Shown here piece after piece: positions 1 through 7,978 of a stretch of 64,000 bases of DNA. The position numbers and the translations under genes are program-made. The notes below the pieces were generated by a model, which made no database searches, was not told where the DNA came from, and saw only the letters and a program-made list of their open reading frames with translations. Within the stretch, counting starts at the first letter, position 1. Every line of letters begins with the position of its first letter. Source of the stretch: JAKZRT01 sp965247915 (GTDB lineage Bacteria > Pseudomonadota > Alphaproteobacteria > Rhodobacterales > Rhodobacteraceae); the NCBI GenBank assembly GCA_965247915.1, contig OZ252048.1:1550001-1614000 (forward strand), in the 5' to 3' direction.

Positions 1-1047
1 CCGGGCCAGGTGGCGTCGCAAAGCCTGTTGGGCTTTGTGCTGATGCGCTACCTGTCGGGCAGCGATGACTATGATCTGCACATCACCTTTCGCGGCAGCC
101 GCAGCGGCTCGGCCCTGCGCGCCGCGGTCAAGGCCAATTTCACCACATCTGCCAGCGGCAATCCCGACTGGGTTACCGACCTGGGCTAGTACCGCATCGG
201 CGCGGGCGAAGGGGCCTCGGTGATTTCCACGACGGGGAAGGTGCATCGCGGTTTCGCCACGGCCATGGCCCAGAGCCTGCCGCAAATCTTCGCCTGCCTC
301 GACCGTGGCGCGCGGCTGGCGCGCGGGCGGCCCCCGCGCACTATCTTCGTGACCGGCCACAGCTTGGGTGGCGGTCTGGCCCAGCATTTTGTCAGCGCGG
401 TGCTTTTGGGTGATCGCTACGGGCCCGGTGGGGCCGGTCCGGCGATGCCGGCGCGGCTCGGCGCCTGGCCCTGGACCAACCTAAAACTGATCAGCTTCAG
501 CGCGCCGACCGCGGGCGATGAGCTCTGGGCCGGGGTGCTGACCGAAGAGGCGCTGCAATCCGAGGCCTTCAACACGCGGATCGAACCGATCGACCTGACC
601 GCGCTGGCGGTGCACGACCCGTCGATCCTGCCGCGTCTGGCCGATACGGGGCGTCCGGCGGGCTACCGGGTGCTGATCTCGACCGACCCGATCACCACCG
701 AGAAAGTCAACCAGGGCAAGCACGTCGGCAAGACCATCTATGCCAACAAGCTCGGGCCGCTGGCGCCCTTCGCGGTCGCCAAACTGAAATCGCACGAGCC
801 CGAACACATCCGCAACCTGCTCACGGCGACGCTCGATGACCCGCGCATCCCGCCCGGCCCGGTCCGCTACCGCGCCATGGCCGCGTTCAACCCCGGCCAC
901 GTTCCGGGCGCGCAAGGCACCATTGCTGAATTTTCCAAGCTGCGAATTGCCATCGAAGATTTCGCCGCCACAACCGGGCTGCCCTACGACCCCGCCCGCC
1001 CGCGCCAGGATTTCGATATTTTCACGTCGTTCGTGGGTCCGGGGTAG
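1..1047 (+). pseudogene. Class 3 lipase-like gene, interrupted by an in-frame amber stop; 5' end outside window
   Basis: One reading frame runs from base 1 to the stop at 1045-1047 and is broken only by TAG at 187-189. The translation reads through as DWVTDLG-stop-YRIGAGEG, so the simplest lesion is TGG (Trp) to TAG. Downstream, FVTGHSLGGGLAQ carries the GHSLG nucleophile elbow of alpha/beta-hydrolase lipases (Lipase_3 type), and conserved hydrolase sequence continues to the end. The ORF from 220 could in principle restart, but it lacks the N-terminal part of the fold, so I treat the gene as inactivated. A genuine suppressor tRNA or a sequencing error at this single base are the alternatives. 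Confidence 0.7.
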
Positions 1048-1159
1048 TCGGCGCGGCGCACTGGGAACTATGGCGAATTACCCATGTTAACGCTTTTATC
1101 CTGTTATTACAAAGACTTGACCACCTGTTCAACCTTGAGCACTCTTCCTCAGGTGGTCC

Positions 1160-1990
1160 TCAGCCTGGCCGGCTGTCCGGCAGGCTGATTTTGGCCACCT
1201 GCTCGGCGATCGGATCGATTGAAACCGGGCTCAGATCGACGCCGTGATCGGCCGCCGCGCCGAGGTCGGCCCAGGCGCCGTTTTTGTAGATCTCCACGGC
1301 AGCGAAATTGGCCTTGTAGTCCATCTTCGGGCTGCCGGGCACCCAATAGCCCAGATAGACGTAGGGCAGTCCGGCCTCCAGGGCGATTTTCACGTGATCG
1401 AGGATCGCGTAAGTTCCCAGACTGGCGCGGGCCAGCGCCGGGTCAAAAAACGAATAGACCATCGACAGCCCGTCATCGAGGACATCCGTCAGACAGACCG
1501 CCGCCAGGGTGCGGCGGCCGCCCGGATTTTCCGGCGCGGCCGAATATTCGATCACCCGGCTGCGGATCGGGGTTTCCTCGATCATCGCGGCAAACTCGAA
1601 GAGATCCATATCGGCCATGCCGCCCTGGGCGTGGCGGCTGTCCAGATAGGTGCGAAACAGCTTGTACTGGTCCTCGCTGGCCCAGGGGCTGGTCGCATCG
1701 CGGGTGATATTGGCGTTCTTGCGCATCACCCGGCGCTGGCTTTTCGATGTGGTGAAATCGGCGACCCGGATGCGCGCCGAAAGACAGGCCGAGCATTCGG
1801 CGCACGAGGGGCGGTAAAGCACGTTCTGCGACCGGCGGAAGCCCTGCTTGGAAAGCGAATCGTTCAGCTTGCGCGCATAATCGCCCTGCAGCGCGGTGAA
1901 CAGCTTGCGCTCCATCCGGCCCTCAAGATAGGGGCAGGGCTGGGGGGCGGTCACATAAAACTGTGGCGCAACTGGCAGCGAATGGCGCAT
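1160..1990 (-). CDS. bpt: Aminoacyl-tRNA--protein transferase (arginyl/leucyl transferase, Bpt/Ate family)
   Basis: A 276-residue protein with the complete Bpt/Ate family layout. The N-terminal half has the CPYL and CAECSACLSAR cysteine motifs, preceded by ERKLFTALQGDYARKLND. The C-terminal half is a GNAT-like catalytic fold with YSFFDPALARASLGTYAILD and YVYLGYWVPGSPKMDYKANF. The family transfers leucine (Bpt) or arginine (Ate) from tRNA to exposed N-terminal residues, marking proteins for ClpAP degradation. The sequence does not let me choose the amino acid. It is read toward the lipase gene and sits just downstream of an RDD gene remnant. The start is ATG with MRHSLPVAPQFYVT. Confidence 0.88.
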   Translation of the reverse strand: MRHSLPVAPQFYVTAPQPCPYLEGRMERKLFTALQGDYARKLNDSLSKQGFRRSQNVLYRPSCAECSACLSARIRVADFTTSKSQRRVMRKNANITRDATSPWASEDQYKLFRTYLDSRHAQGGMADMDLFEFAAMIEETPIRSRVIEYSAAPENPGGRRTLAAVCLTDVLDDGLSMVYSFFDPALARASLGTYAILDHVKIALEAGLPYVYLGYWVPGSPKMDYKANFAAVEIYKNGAWADLGAAADHGVDLSPVSIDPIAEQVAKISLPDSRPG

Positions 1991-2070
1991 GGTCCAAGAA
2001 TACCTCTGGACCCCAGACTAGCAAGCGAATCTCAGGCCGCCAAGCTTTTGCCGCCGGGCGGCCCGAAGTG

Positions 2071-2183
2071 TCAGACCTCGCGCCGGATGGCGGCGGTGCG
2101 CAGCATCATGTCGTGCAGACCCTGATGCCGGGCCGTGGACAGCATCAACACGATCGAGATCATCTGCAAAAGAAACATCGCCA
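2071..2183 (-). pseudogene. RDD family membrane protein, C-terminal remnant cut by IS3-type element
   Basis: Immediately next to the insertion-sequence end, the minus strand encodes about 37 residues ending in a stop at 2071-2073. A hydrophobic stretch (MFLLQMISIVLMLS) is followed by TARHQGLHDMMLRTAAIRRE. The last part resembles the C-terminal 'RQG-HDM--GT-VVRR' signature of RDD membrane proteins. The rest of the gene would lie beyond the IS, but sequence on the other side of the element (3457 onward) does not continue it. The gene was therefore truncated and its 5' part lost or moved. Identification rests on this short signature. Confidence 0.6.
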
Positions 2184-2222
2184 TGAGCTACTCCCCAACC
2201 GTTGGACAGTATTTGGCGCAAT

Positions 2223-3086
2223 CTAAGCTACTTTTTGCTCCTGCTGATCGGGTTGCGTTGTTTCATTTCTCTGCCAATAGACCACGGCTGGAGGCTGGCC
2301 GCCAAGTGCGGAATGCGGCCGCTTCTGATTGTAGAACTCCATCCATTTGCCGACGCCGGCCTTGGCCTCCGATCCAGTCTCCCAGGCGTGCAGATAGACG
2401 CACTCGTATTTCAGCGAGCGCCACAGCCGTTCCACAAAAATATTGTCGAGGAACCGGCCCTTGCCGTCCATCGAGATATGCACGCCTGTCCGCTTCAGTT
2501 GGCCCGTCCAGACAAAGGATGTGAACTGACTGCCTTGGTCAGTGTTCATGATCTGGGGCGGGCCAAACTTGTGGATTGCCTCGTTCAACGCCTCGACGCA
2601 GAAGTCCGCTTCCAGCGTGTTCGAGATGCGCCACGCCAGCACTTTGCGCGTGTGCCAGTCCATGATGGCCAGGAGATACAGGAAGCCGCGTCGCATTGGC
2701 AGATAGGTGATATCAGAACACCAGACCTGATTGGGGCGGGTCACACGAAGCCCACGTAGCAGATAGGGGTAAATCTTGTGGCCCTTCGCGGCCTTGCTGG
2801 TGTTGGGCCTCTGGTAGATCGGCATGAGGCCCATCAACCGCATGAGCCGTCGGATGCGCTTCTCGTTCACCAGATGACCTTCGTTCCGAAGATGCCACGT
2901 CATTTGGCGCACACCGTAAAACGGCGTTTCCAAGAACTGCTTATCTATCAGGCGCATCAGGTCGAGGTTCATCGCGGTCTCACCCTTTGGCTCATAGTAA
3001 AAGGATGACCGTGAGATCGACAGCAAGGCGCATTGTTTGCCAACAGACAGGTTTGGAAGGCCTGGCTCAATCATCTTCCGCCTCAC
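2223..3086 (-). CDS. IS3 family transposase OrfB (DDE integrase)
   Basis: A 287-residue integrase-core transposase. An N-terminal HTH_21 region (QCALLSISRSSFYYEPKGE, then YGVRQMTWHLRNEGHLVNEKRIRRLMR) precedes an rve domain with catalytic Asp in VWCSDITYLPM, Asp in NTDQGSQFTS and Glu in FVERLWRSLKYE. The start overlaps the orfA stop (orfA ends at 3083), typical of IS3 translational coupling or frameshifting. It looks intact and potentially active. The copy-2 protein differs by one noticed substitution (Ala to Thr in VEALNEAI). Confidence 0.93.
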   Translation of the reverse strand: MRRKMIEPGLPNLSVGKQCALLSISRSSFYYEPKGETAMNLDLMRLIDKQFLETPFYGVRQMTWHLRNEGHLVNEKRIRRLMRLMGLMPIYQRPNTSKAAKGHKIYPYLLRGLRVTRPNQVWCSDITYLPMRRGFLYLLAIMDWHTRKVLAWRISNTLEADFCVEALNEAIHKFGPPQIMNTDQGSQFTSFVWTGQLKRTGVHISMDGKGRFLDNIFVERLWRSLKYECVYLHAWETGSEAKAGVGKWMEFYNQKRPHSALGGQPPAVVYWQRNETTQPDQQEQKVA

Positions 3087-3376
3087 TTGCCGGCCCAGGG
3101 CTTGAGCTTTCTGGCCAAAAAATCGTTGGCGACGGCCAGCTCCCCTATCTTGGCGTGCAAGTCTTTAACCTGTTCTTCGTCAACTTCAGCCGCTTTCCTG
3201 CTGCCGCGCTCGAACACGCCCGACGCGCCTTCAAGCAACGCACGTTTCCATTGATGGATCATGGTAGGATGCACGCCAAACCGGCTCGCCAACTCTGAAA
3301 CCGTCGCCTCCCCCTTCAGCGCCTCCAATGCCACCTTGGCCATAAACTCTGGGTGATGTTGCTTTCGTTTCGACAT
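3083..3376 (-). CDS. IS3 family transposase OrfA (helix-turn-helix)
   Basis: A 97-residue helix-turn-helix protein of the Tnp_1/HTH_8 type: KAALEAL-like start (FMAKVALEALKGEATVSELA), then SRFGVHPTMIHQWKRALL as recognition helix region, and a leucine-heptad-like tail (EEQVKDLHAKIGELAVANDFLARK). It provides DNA binding for the element and is read ahead of orfB, overlapping it by 4 bases. It differs from the copy-2 product at a few positions (FMAKV versus FKAKV; VFERG versus VFGRG). Confidence 0.92.
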   Translation of the reverse strand: MSKRKQHHPEFMAKVALEALKGEATVSELASRFGVHPTMIHQWKRALLEGASGVFERGSRKAAEVDEEQVKDLHAKIGELAVANDFLARKLKPWAGK

Positions 3377-3586
3377 TTCTGATCTCCTTCGTGTTGAAGA
3401 TCAGCAGACTACAAATCGCAGCTTACGTCAGTGTCCGAATTTCGGGGGGTAGCTCACAGTGCATACCAATGGTCATTCTAGAGTGCGGTGGCGCGGCAAT
3501 AGCTACTCCTTTTGAGGCAGTTAACGGCCGCAAAGGCACTTTACCGGGTGAAAAGCCAGATTTTGGCTGCTCCCGCAATCCCCCCC

Positions 3587-3751
3587 TCACCCCTCCGTCG
3601 CCGCCCCGAACCGACCGATCATCCGCGCGCAGATCTGATCGCGCGCTTGCCGGTAAGTGGCCAAATTGTCGTCGCGGCTCTTCCCCAGGCCGGTGGGGTC
3701 GAGGATCGCCCAGACTTCGACCTCGGGTTGACAGACCCGCGCCAGGCCCTG
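3587..3751 (-). pseudogene. Low-molecular-weight protein tyrosine phosphatase/ArsC-like, C-terminal fragment
   Basis: About 54 codons ending at a stop (3587-3589) read CQPEVEVWAILDPTGLGKSR and continue DDNLATYRQARDQICARMIG, RFGAATEG. This aligns residue by residue with the C-terminus of the intact phosphatase at 7979-8434 (YHLEVEYWAILDPTDLGTSR, DDKLAAYRQARDQIRARMLA). The catalytic N-terminal part with its CX5R loop is absent; the upstream membrane-protein gene begins about 10 bases away. It is a diverged paralogue fragment, not a recent copy. The 130 bases between it and the IS end (3457-3586) hold nothing I recognise apart from an AAGGAG-like site on the minus strand. Confidence 0.72.
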
Positions 3752-3761
3752 CGGCCCCCCC

Positions 3762-4751
3762 TCACATCACCCAGGGCAGGAACCAGTAGGGGTGGGTGAG
3801 CCAGACGTGCCAGTCGTGATTGAGGAACTGGGCGATATATATCTGGGCGGCGAGCACGAACCAGACGATGAGCAGAAGCACGAAGCGGATCATCCGGGTG
3901 GCGAACGAGCGACGATACTCGGTGTCCGGGGCTGCGGCCAGAGGGCTCTTGGCCCAGAGGTGCTCGTCTGTTCCGGCTTTCGCGCGCAGCACGGCGGCGG
4001 CGTATATGCGCCCGCTCCAGCGCCGCAGAATTGCCAGCGACACCACGATATAGGCGCCGGTGACCAGCGATATGACGAACGTCAGGGATTGGATTTCATC
4101 GGGTGAATAATTGTCGAGCCCGGGAACGATATCATAAGCCAGGGCGATCAGGCCGCGGCTGGCAAATATCGGCAGCGCGAAAAAGACGGTGGTGAAAGCA
4201 AGGAACAGATAGCCCCAGCCCGAATGGCGCATGGCGCTGCGCACCCGCCTGAGTTCAAAGAGTGCAAAGCCGCGTGATTGCACCGCTTGGTGCGCCAGCG
4301 CCATTGGCAGGTGGACCATGATCGCCATGAACGTGGCGACCCCAAAGAGCCCCAGCGACGGTCCCACGAAGGCCTGCTCATAGCCTTTGGAGAATGAATT
4401 TTCCCAGCCGGCCCACCACGAGAGCAGCCAGATCGACGAAAACGGCAGGGTGGCGAACAAAAGGGCGATCGCCGCTAGGATGCCCTCGCGCACGTTTTGG
4501 GCAAGCCCGCCAAACATCCGCCGGATGAACCCGCTGCCGCGGGCGCCCAGAACCCAGCCAACACTCTCGGCGGGCAGGCCGGCGCGCGCAAGCGCTGCGG
4601 ACCGGGTCTGGCGCATCAGCCAGCCGAGAAGCAACAGCGAGGTTGGTGGTGAAAGCGCCAGCAGCGTGCCGAATGCTAGGTTTTTTAGGCGGGCGAATTG
4701 CCGCCACACCCAGCGGCTTTGCGCGGCTGGCTGGACCTCATCGGCAATCAT
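3762..4751 (-). CDS. Conserved integral membrane protein of unknown function
   Basis: A 329-residue protein with about six hydrophobic segments: around residues 28-45 (LAFGTLLALSPPTSLLLLGW), 90-112 (ILAAIALLFATLPFSSIWLL), 130-155, 185-210 (YLFLAFTTVFFALPIFASRG), 228-250 and 290-312 (FVLLLIVWFVLAAQIYIAQF). No catalytic motif is seen and I cannot assign a function. Its start overlaps the stop of the preceding alkaline-phosphatase-fold gene by 4 bases (ATGA), so the two are almost certainly co-translated, hinting at a joint envelope role. It ends about 10 bases before the phosphatase fragment. Confidence 0.75.
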   Translation of the reverse strand: MIADEVQPAAQSRWVWRQFARLKNLAFGTLLALSPPTSLLLLGWLMRQTRSAALARAGLPAESVGWVLGARGSGFIRRMFGGLAQNVREGILAAIALLFATLPFSSIWLLSWWAGWENSFSKGYEQAFVGPSLGLFGVATFMAIMVHLPMALAHQAVQSRGFALFELRRVRSAMRHSGWGYLFLAFTTVFFALPIFASRGLIALAYDIVPGLDNYSPDEIQSLTFVISLVTGAYIVVSLAILRRWSGRIYAAAVLRAKAGTDEHLWAKSPLAAAPDTEYRRSFATRMIRFVLLLIVWFVLAAQIYIAQFLNHDWHVWLTHPYWFLPWVM

Positions 4752-5902
4752 GATGCTATGCCGCTCAGGGCATCGCCTTCTGATCTGGCGGCGCGAAAGC
4801 CCATGATGGCGGCGATGGTCGGTGCGATGGCGCTTTGGTCCAACACCCGGTCCAGAATGCGGTTCCGGGCAATCCCCGATCCAAAAATCAGCGCCCAGAT
4901 CTCATGCGCGGCGCGGCTGTTGAAATGGTGCTGGAAAGGAACGGTCTTCAGCGCGTTGGCATCGCGCCCGCAATCGGGGACGATGACGAACACCGTGTTG
5001 TCGCGGTAGAACGGGTCAGCATCGACGGCCCGGACGATCTGGGCGATGCCTTCGTCGATGACCGAGATCGCGCGGGTATAATGCGAGGCATTCCCCCAGT
5101 GCACATAATCGGTGTCCTGATAGTTGACCATCATCAGGCGCGGGTGCAGATCGGCCAATGCGCGCAGGGTCAGCGCCGTCAAGAGCCGGTCGCCGCGCGG
5201 GTTCTTGAACCCGCCGTCCCCGTAATGGGCGCGCCAATTTTGCCAGAACGTCTCGATCTGAGGCGATTGCGTGGGCGCGAAGGACCGCTCGTCGATCGCC
5301 TGCAATCTGGCGTATTCCTGACCGGCCTTTTGGAGGGCGGCCTCGTCCAGCGTGCCTTCCGCCAGCATCTCCCTGAATTTATAGAGCTTGAAGCGGTGCA
5401 GGCTGAGCATTTCCGAGCGATAATTGATGCCATAATGGTCGTGCAGGCCGTAGGTGAAAAATTCCTCCTGGGGCCGGTCTTCGCCGTTTATCAACAGGAC
5501 CTGGTGCGAGGGAATGCCAAAAGCGTCGCGGAAATATTCGAACAACGTCGGCTCGGTCGGCTCCAGCCGGTCGGACAGAAATTTGGACCCGGCATCGCGG
5601 TAGGCCAGGTAGCGGCCGGTCAGGATGTTGAGCGTGCCTTCGGCATGTGACGTGTTCACGCCGTCCAGCTTTTCGATGCGCAGGTCCGGGACAAGAACCC
5701 CGCTCGGCACCAGGACATTGGTAAGATAGGGCGCGAATGTGCCAATTGGGTCGATGGTCTCGAGCCGCCGCACACCGCCGCCAAATCTTATCAAAATGAC
5801 ATTTGGCCCAGAATACGTCGGTTGCGCTTGCGCCGGTCCGGGGATGGCGGTTGCGGCTAGCGTTGCGCTTACGCCTGTGCTGAATGATCGGCGGGTAATC
5901 AT
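4748..5902 (-). CDS. Tat-exported alkaline phosphatase/sulfatase-fold protein
   Basis: I choose the ATG at 5902 because MITRRSFSTGVSATLAATAI followed by PGPAQA is a twin-arginine signal with an Ala-x-Ala cleavage site; a longer reading from 6055 would bury it. The mature part has the alkaline-phosphatase/sulfatase layout: NVILIRFGGGVRR at the start, YQDTDYVHWGNASHYTRAIS with metal-ligand-like D, D and H, then VFVIVPDCGRD where DHG is usual, and later HHF. The usual first Asp pair is replaced by GGG, so activity is uncertain. It is 384 residues from this start, periplasmic by signal, and coupled to the downstream membrane protein. The substrate is unknown. Confidence 0.72.
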   Translation of the reverse strand: MITRRSFSTGVSATLAATAIPGPAQAQPTYSGPNVILIRFGGGVRRLETIDPIGTFAPYLTNVLVPSGVLVPDLRIEKLDGVNTSHAEGTLNILTGRYLAYRDAGSKFLSDRLEPTEPTLFEYFRDAFGIPSHQVLLINGEDRPQEEFFTYGLHDHYGINYRSEMLSLHRFKLYKFREMLAEGTLDEAALQKAGQEYARLQAIDERSFAPTQSPQIETFWQNWRAHYGDGGFKNPRGDRLLTALTLRALADLHPRLMMVNYQDTDYVHWGNASHYTRAISVIDEGIAQIVRAVDADPFYRDNTVFVIVPDCGRDANALKTVPFQHHFNSRAAHEIWALIFGSGIARNRILDRVLDQSAIAPTIAAIMGFRAARSEGDALSGIAS

Positions 5903-6381
5903 GCGCTTGCGGGGTTCCCTACTGGTTACCTTGCGAAACATAAGCATTACATGCCGTTGGCCCAAATTGGTTAGGCGGGTCGTTGCCGAACGGGGGGGCA
6001 GACGTGCGACCAGAGCCGCCAGTTTTCGGGCCTGAAATGGGGGGGCGGCGATCACTGGCTAGTCGGAGGAGGCCGCGCCGCCCGGATGATAAAGTGTCTC
6101 ACAGTGAGAAAGTTGTTAAGGTGTTGGTTTTGCTGAGGAAAGGGGGTGGCGGGGGCGTGAGAAAGGGGGATGTTTGGTGTAGCGGAGACGGGTTGCAGTG
6201 CGGATTTCTTTTGCTCCTGCTTTAACGACGTGTTTCGTGAAATTCTGACATTGCATCCGGCAGTTTTTCGGGCAGACAGCGGTCGCGCGCGACGATCTGA
6301 ATCTTAGTGCCCAACTGCGGAAAAGCGGACATTGTTCCGCGCAACGGTAAATAGTTTCTGAGTCTCGCCGACTTGCCATTT
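5903..6381. other. Intergenic stretch, one doubtful small ORF
   Basis: About 480 bases between the Tat-signal protein gene and hipBA. I see no clear gene. A minus-strand ORF at 6222-6332 (36 codons, MSAFPQLGTKIQIVARDRCL then PEKLPDAMSEFHETRR) has amino-acid composition more like a real protein tail than chance, and could be a small protein or the remnant of a displaced gene; I do not recognise it. Confidence 0.3.
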
Positions 6382-6430
6382 TGTATATTCTATGATACAT
6401 CTCATCCTGAAATGTAAACTTGAGTATACA
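6382..6430 (+). promoter_or_regulatory. Two inverted-repeat operators upstream of hipBA (TGTAW-N8-ATACA)
   Basis: TGTAT-N8-ATACA at 6382-6399 and TGTAA-N8-ATACA at 6413-6430. They share half-sites and the 8-base spacer, and start 31 bases apart, close to three helical turns. The second ends one base before the hipB ATG (6432), so bound HipB would block both promoter and translation start. The geometry (5-mer, 8-base gap, inverted 5-mer) matches the HipB operators known in E. coli (TATCC-N8-GGATA) although the bases differ. Autoregulation is inferred. Confidence 0.7.
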
Positions 6431-6431
6431 A

Positions 6432-6737
6432 ATGGCTGCATCCGTGAAGATTACACCGGCAAGCAAACGAGAGTTGCGCAAGCTTGGCATCAGCCTGAAG
6501 CAGGCCCGCATTCGGCGGCGCCTCTCGATGGAACATATTGCCGAACGCGCGGGTATGACACGGGTCACACTCGGACGCATCGAAAACGGTGACCCCAACG
6601 TACGTATCGGGGGATATGCGTTGGTGATGCAAGCCCTTGGACTGTTGCAGGGGTTTGGTGAGATTGATGACGTCGAAGGGGAACAACTGGCGTATGCGCA
6701 ACTTCCCAAACTGATCCGGCCCAAGAAGGATGAATAA
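6432..6737 (+). CDS. hipB: HipB-like antitoxin, XRE family helix-turn-helix
   Basis: A 101-residue protein from ATG 6432; a TTG at 6420 would add only SIQ and lies inside the operator, so I prefer the ATG. An XRE helix-turn-helix spans about residues 25-75: LKQARIRRRLSMEHIAERAG, then MTRVTLGRIENGDPNVRIGG. In hipBA systems the antitoxin dimer binds operators upstream of its own gene and holds the HipA kinase inactive. No Shine-Dalgarno sequence is visible because the operator occupies that position. It overlaps hipA by 8 bases, the standard antitoxin-first arrangement. Confidence 0.85.
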   Translation: MAASVKITPASKRELRKLGISLKQARIRRRLSMEHIAERAGMTRVTLGRIENGDPNVRIGGYALVMQALGLLQGFGEIDDVEGEQLAYAQLPKLIRPKKDE

Positions 6738-7971
6738 CATCGAAGTCTTTCTCAATGCCTACGGCAAGCTGCGCAGAGTGGGTATTCTCAGACGCCATGC
6801 GGGCGCTCGCCACGAACGGGTAACGTATGCGCACGACCCAAATTGGCTTGCTGCACCGGAAGCATTCCAGTTCGATCCAGCACTTCCTCTGGTTCAGGGT
6901 ACCATTGCGCCTCCGGGTGGCAGAGAGATGTTTGGAACACTTGGCGACAGCGCGCCGGACACTTGGGGAAGAGAACTCATGCGGCGCAGTGAGCGGCGTT
7001 TGGCCGAGCAGGAAGGCAGACAGGTCCGCACGTTACACGAAGCCGATTTTCTTCTGGGGGTCTCAGACGAAACCAGACTTGGGGCATTACGTTTTCGTTT
7101 CGAAGGCGAGAAGCTCTTTCAGGCCCCCCAGACGCGGGGAGTGCCAACGACAATGGCCCTTGGTGGCCTCCTGCAGGCCTCGCAGCGCATCTTGCGCGAC
7201 GAGGAGACAGACGAAGACCTGATGCTCATTTTCGCACCCGGCTCTTCACTTGGTGGTGCGCGTCCGAAGGCGTCGGTATTCGATCAGCACGGCAATCTTT
7301 CTATAGCCAAGTTCCCAAAAGAGACAGACGCCTATTCGATCTCGCGGTGGGAAGCCATTGTGCTCGACATGGCGAAGGACGCTGGCATCGAAACAATCGA
7401 ATACGACCTCATGCCAAGTGGACACGGGCCGATTTTCATTACAAAACGATTCGACCGCATTGACGGCCAGCGCATTCCATTCATCAGCGCCATGGCAATG
7501 ACTGAACACGATGACGGTGATGATGATTGCAGCTATCTGGAAATCGTTGATGCGCTAGCTGTTCGAGGTGCTGATCCTGCCCATGATCGCTCCGAACTAT
7601 TTCGCCGGATCGCTTTCAGCGTCCTAATCAGCAACACAGATGATCACCTGCGCAACCATGGATTCGTTGGGCGGGGAATATCAGGATGGGCACTGAGTCC
7701 CTGCTATGACCTCAATCCGGTTGCGCACGGACCCCGCGTATTAAGAACGCGAATTGACTATGATGACGCCACCGCCTCTCTGCGTTTGCTCCAAGATAAT
7801 GCGGATTTTTTTGCCAAGCGCGCAATTACTGATGAGATCATTCGGCGCTGCGCCGGTGTGGCTCGGAACTGGCGTCGATATGCTCAGGATCGACAGGCAC
7901 CGCAATATGAAATCGCGCGTTTGGCCCCGGCATTTGAACACGAAGACCTAGAGTTCGGGCTGTCCCTCTGA
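6730..7971 (+). CDS. hipA: HipA-like serine/threonine kinase toxin
   Basis: A 413-residue HipA family kinase. Features in order: an N-terminal subdomain with FGTLGDSAPDTWGRELMRR; the glycine-rich GSSLGGARPKASVFDQHG nucleotide loop; VLISNTDDHLRNHGF, the catalytic loop with Asp and Asn; and LSPCYDLNPVAHGP, the metal-binding DFG equivalent. E. coli HipA phosphorylates glutamyl-tRNA synthetase and induces persistence; the target here cannot be read from sequence. It starts inside the end of hipB. All catalytic motifs appear intact. The pair lies between Rhodobacteraceae core genes and is probably an acquired cassette. Confidence 0.88.
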   Translation: MNNIEVFLNAYGKLRRVGILRRHAGARHERVTYAHDPNWLAAPEAFQFDPALPLVQGTIAPPGGREMFGTLGDSAPDTWGRELMRRSERRLAEQEGRQVRTLHEADFLLGVSDETRLGALRFRFEGEKLFQAPQTRGVPTTMALGGLLQASQRILRDEETDEDLMLIFAPGSSLGGARPKASVFDQHGNLSIAKFPKETDAYSISRWEAIVLDMAKDAGIETIEYDLMPSGHGPIFITKRFDRIDGQRIPFISAMAMTEHDDGDDDCSYLEIVDALAVRGADPAHDRSELFRRIAFSVLISNTDDHLRNHGFVGRGISGWALSPCYDLNPVAHGPRVLRTRIDYDDATASLRLLQDNADFFAKRAITDEIIRRCAGVARNWRRYAQDRQAPQYEIARLAPAFEHEDLEFGLSL

Positions 7972-7978
7972 TTTCCCC

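Larger units (their letters stand above)
2184..3456 (-). mobile_element. IS3-family insertion sequence, copy 1
   Basis: A 1273-bp element bounded by imperfect inverted repeats, TGAGCTACTCCCC at the left and GGGGGGTAGCTCA at the right; beyond these, TTNGGACA is also shared. The ends are TG...CA as usual for IS3. It carries two overlapping ORFs, orfA (HTH) and orfB (DDE integrase). The flanking triplets (CCA and CAG) do not match, so no target duplication is visible. Copy 2 at 32236-34566 is almost identical. The element truncates an RDD gene on its left. Confidence 0.9.
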
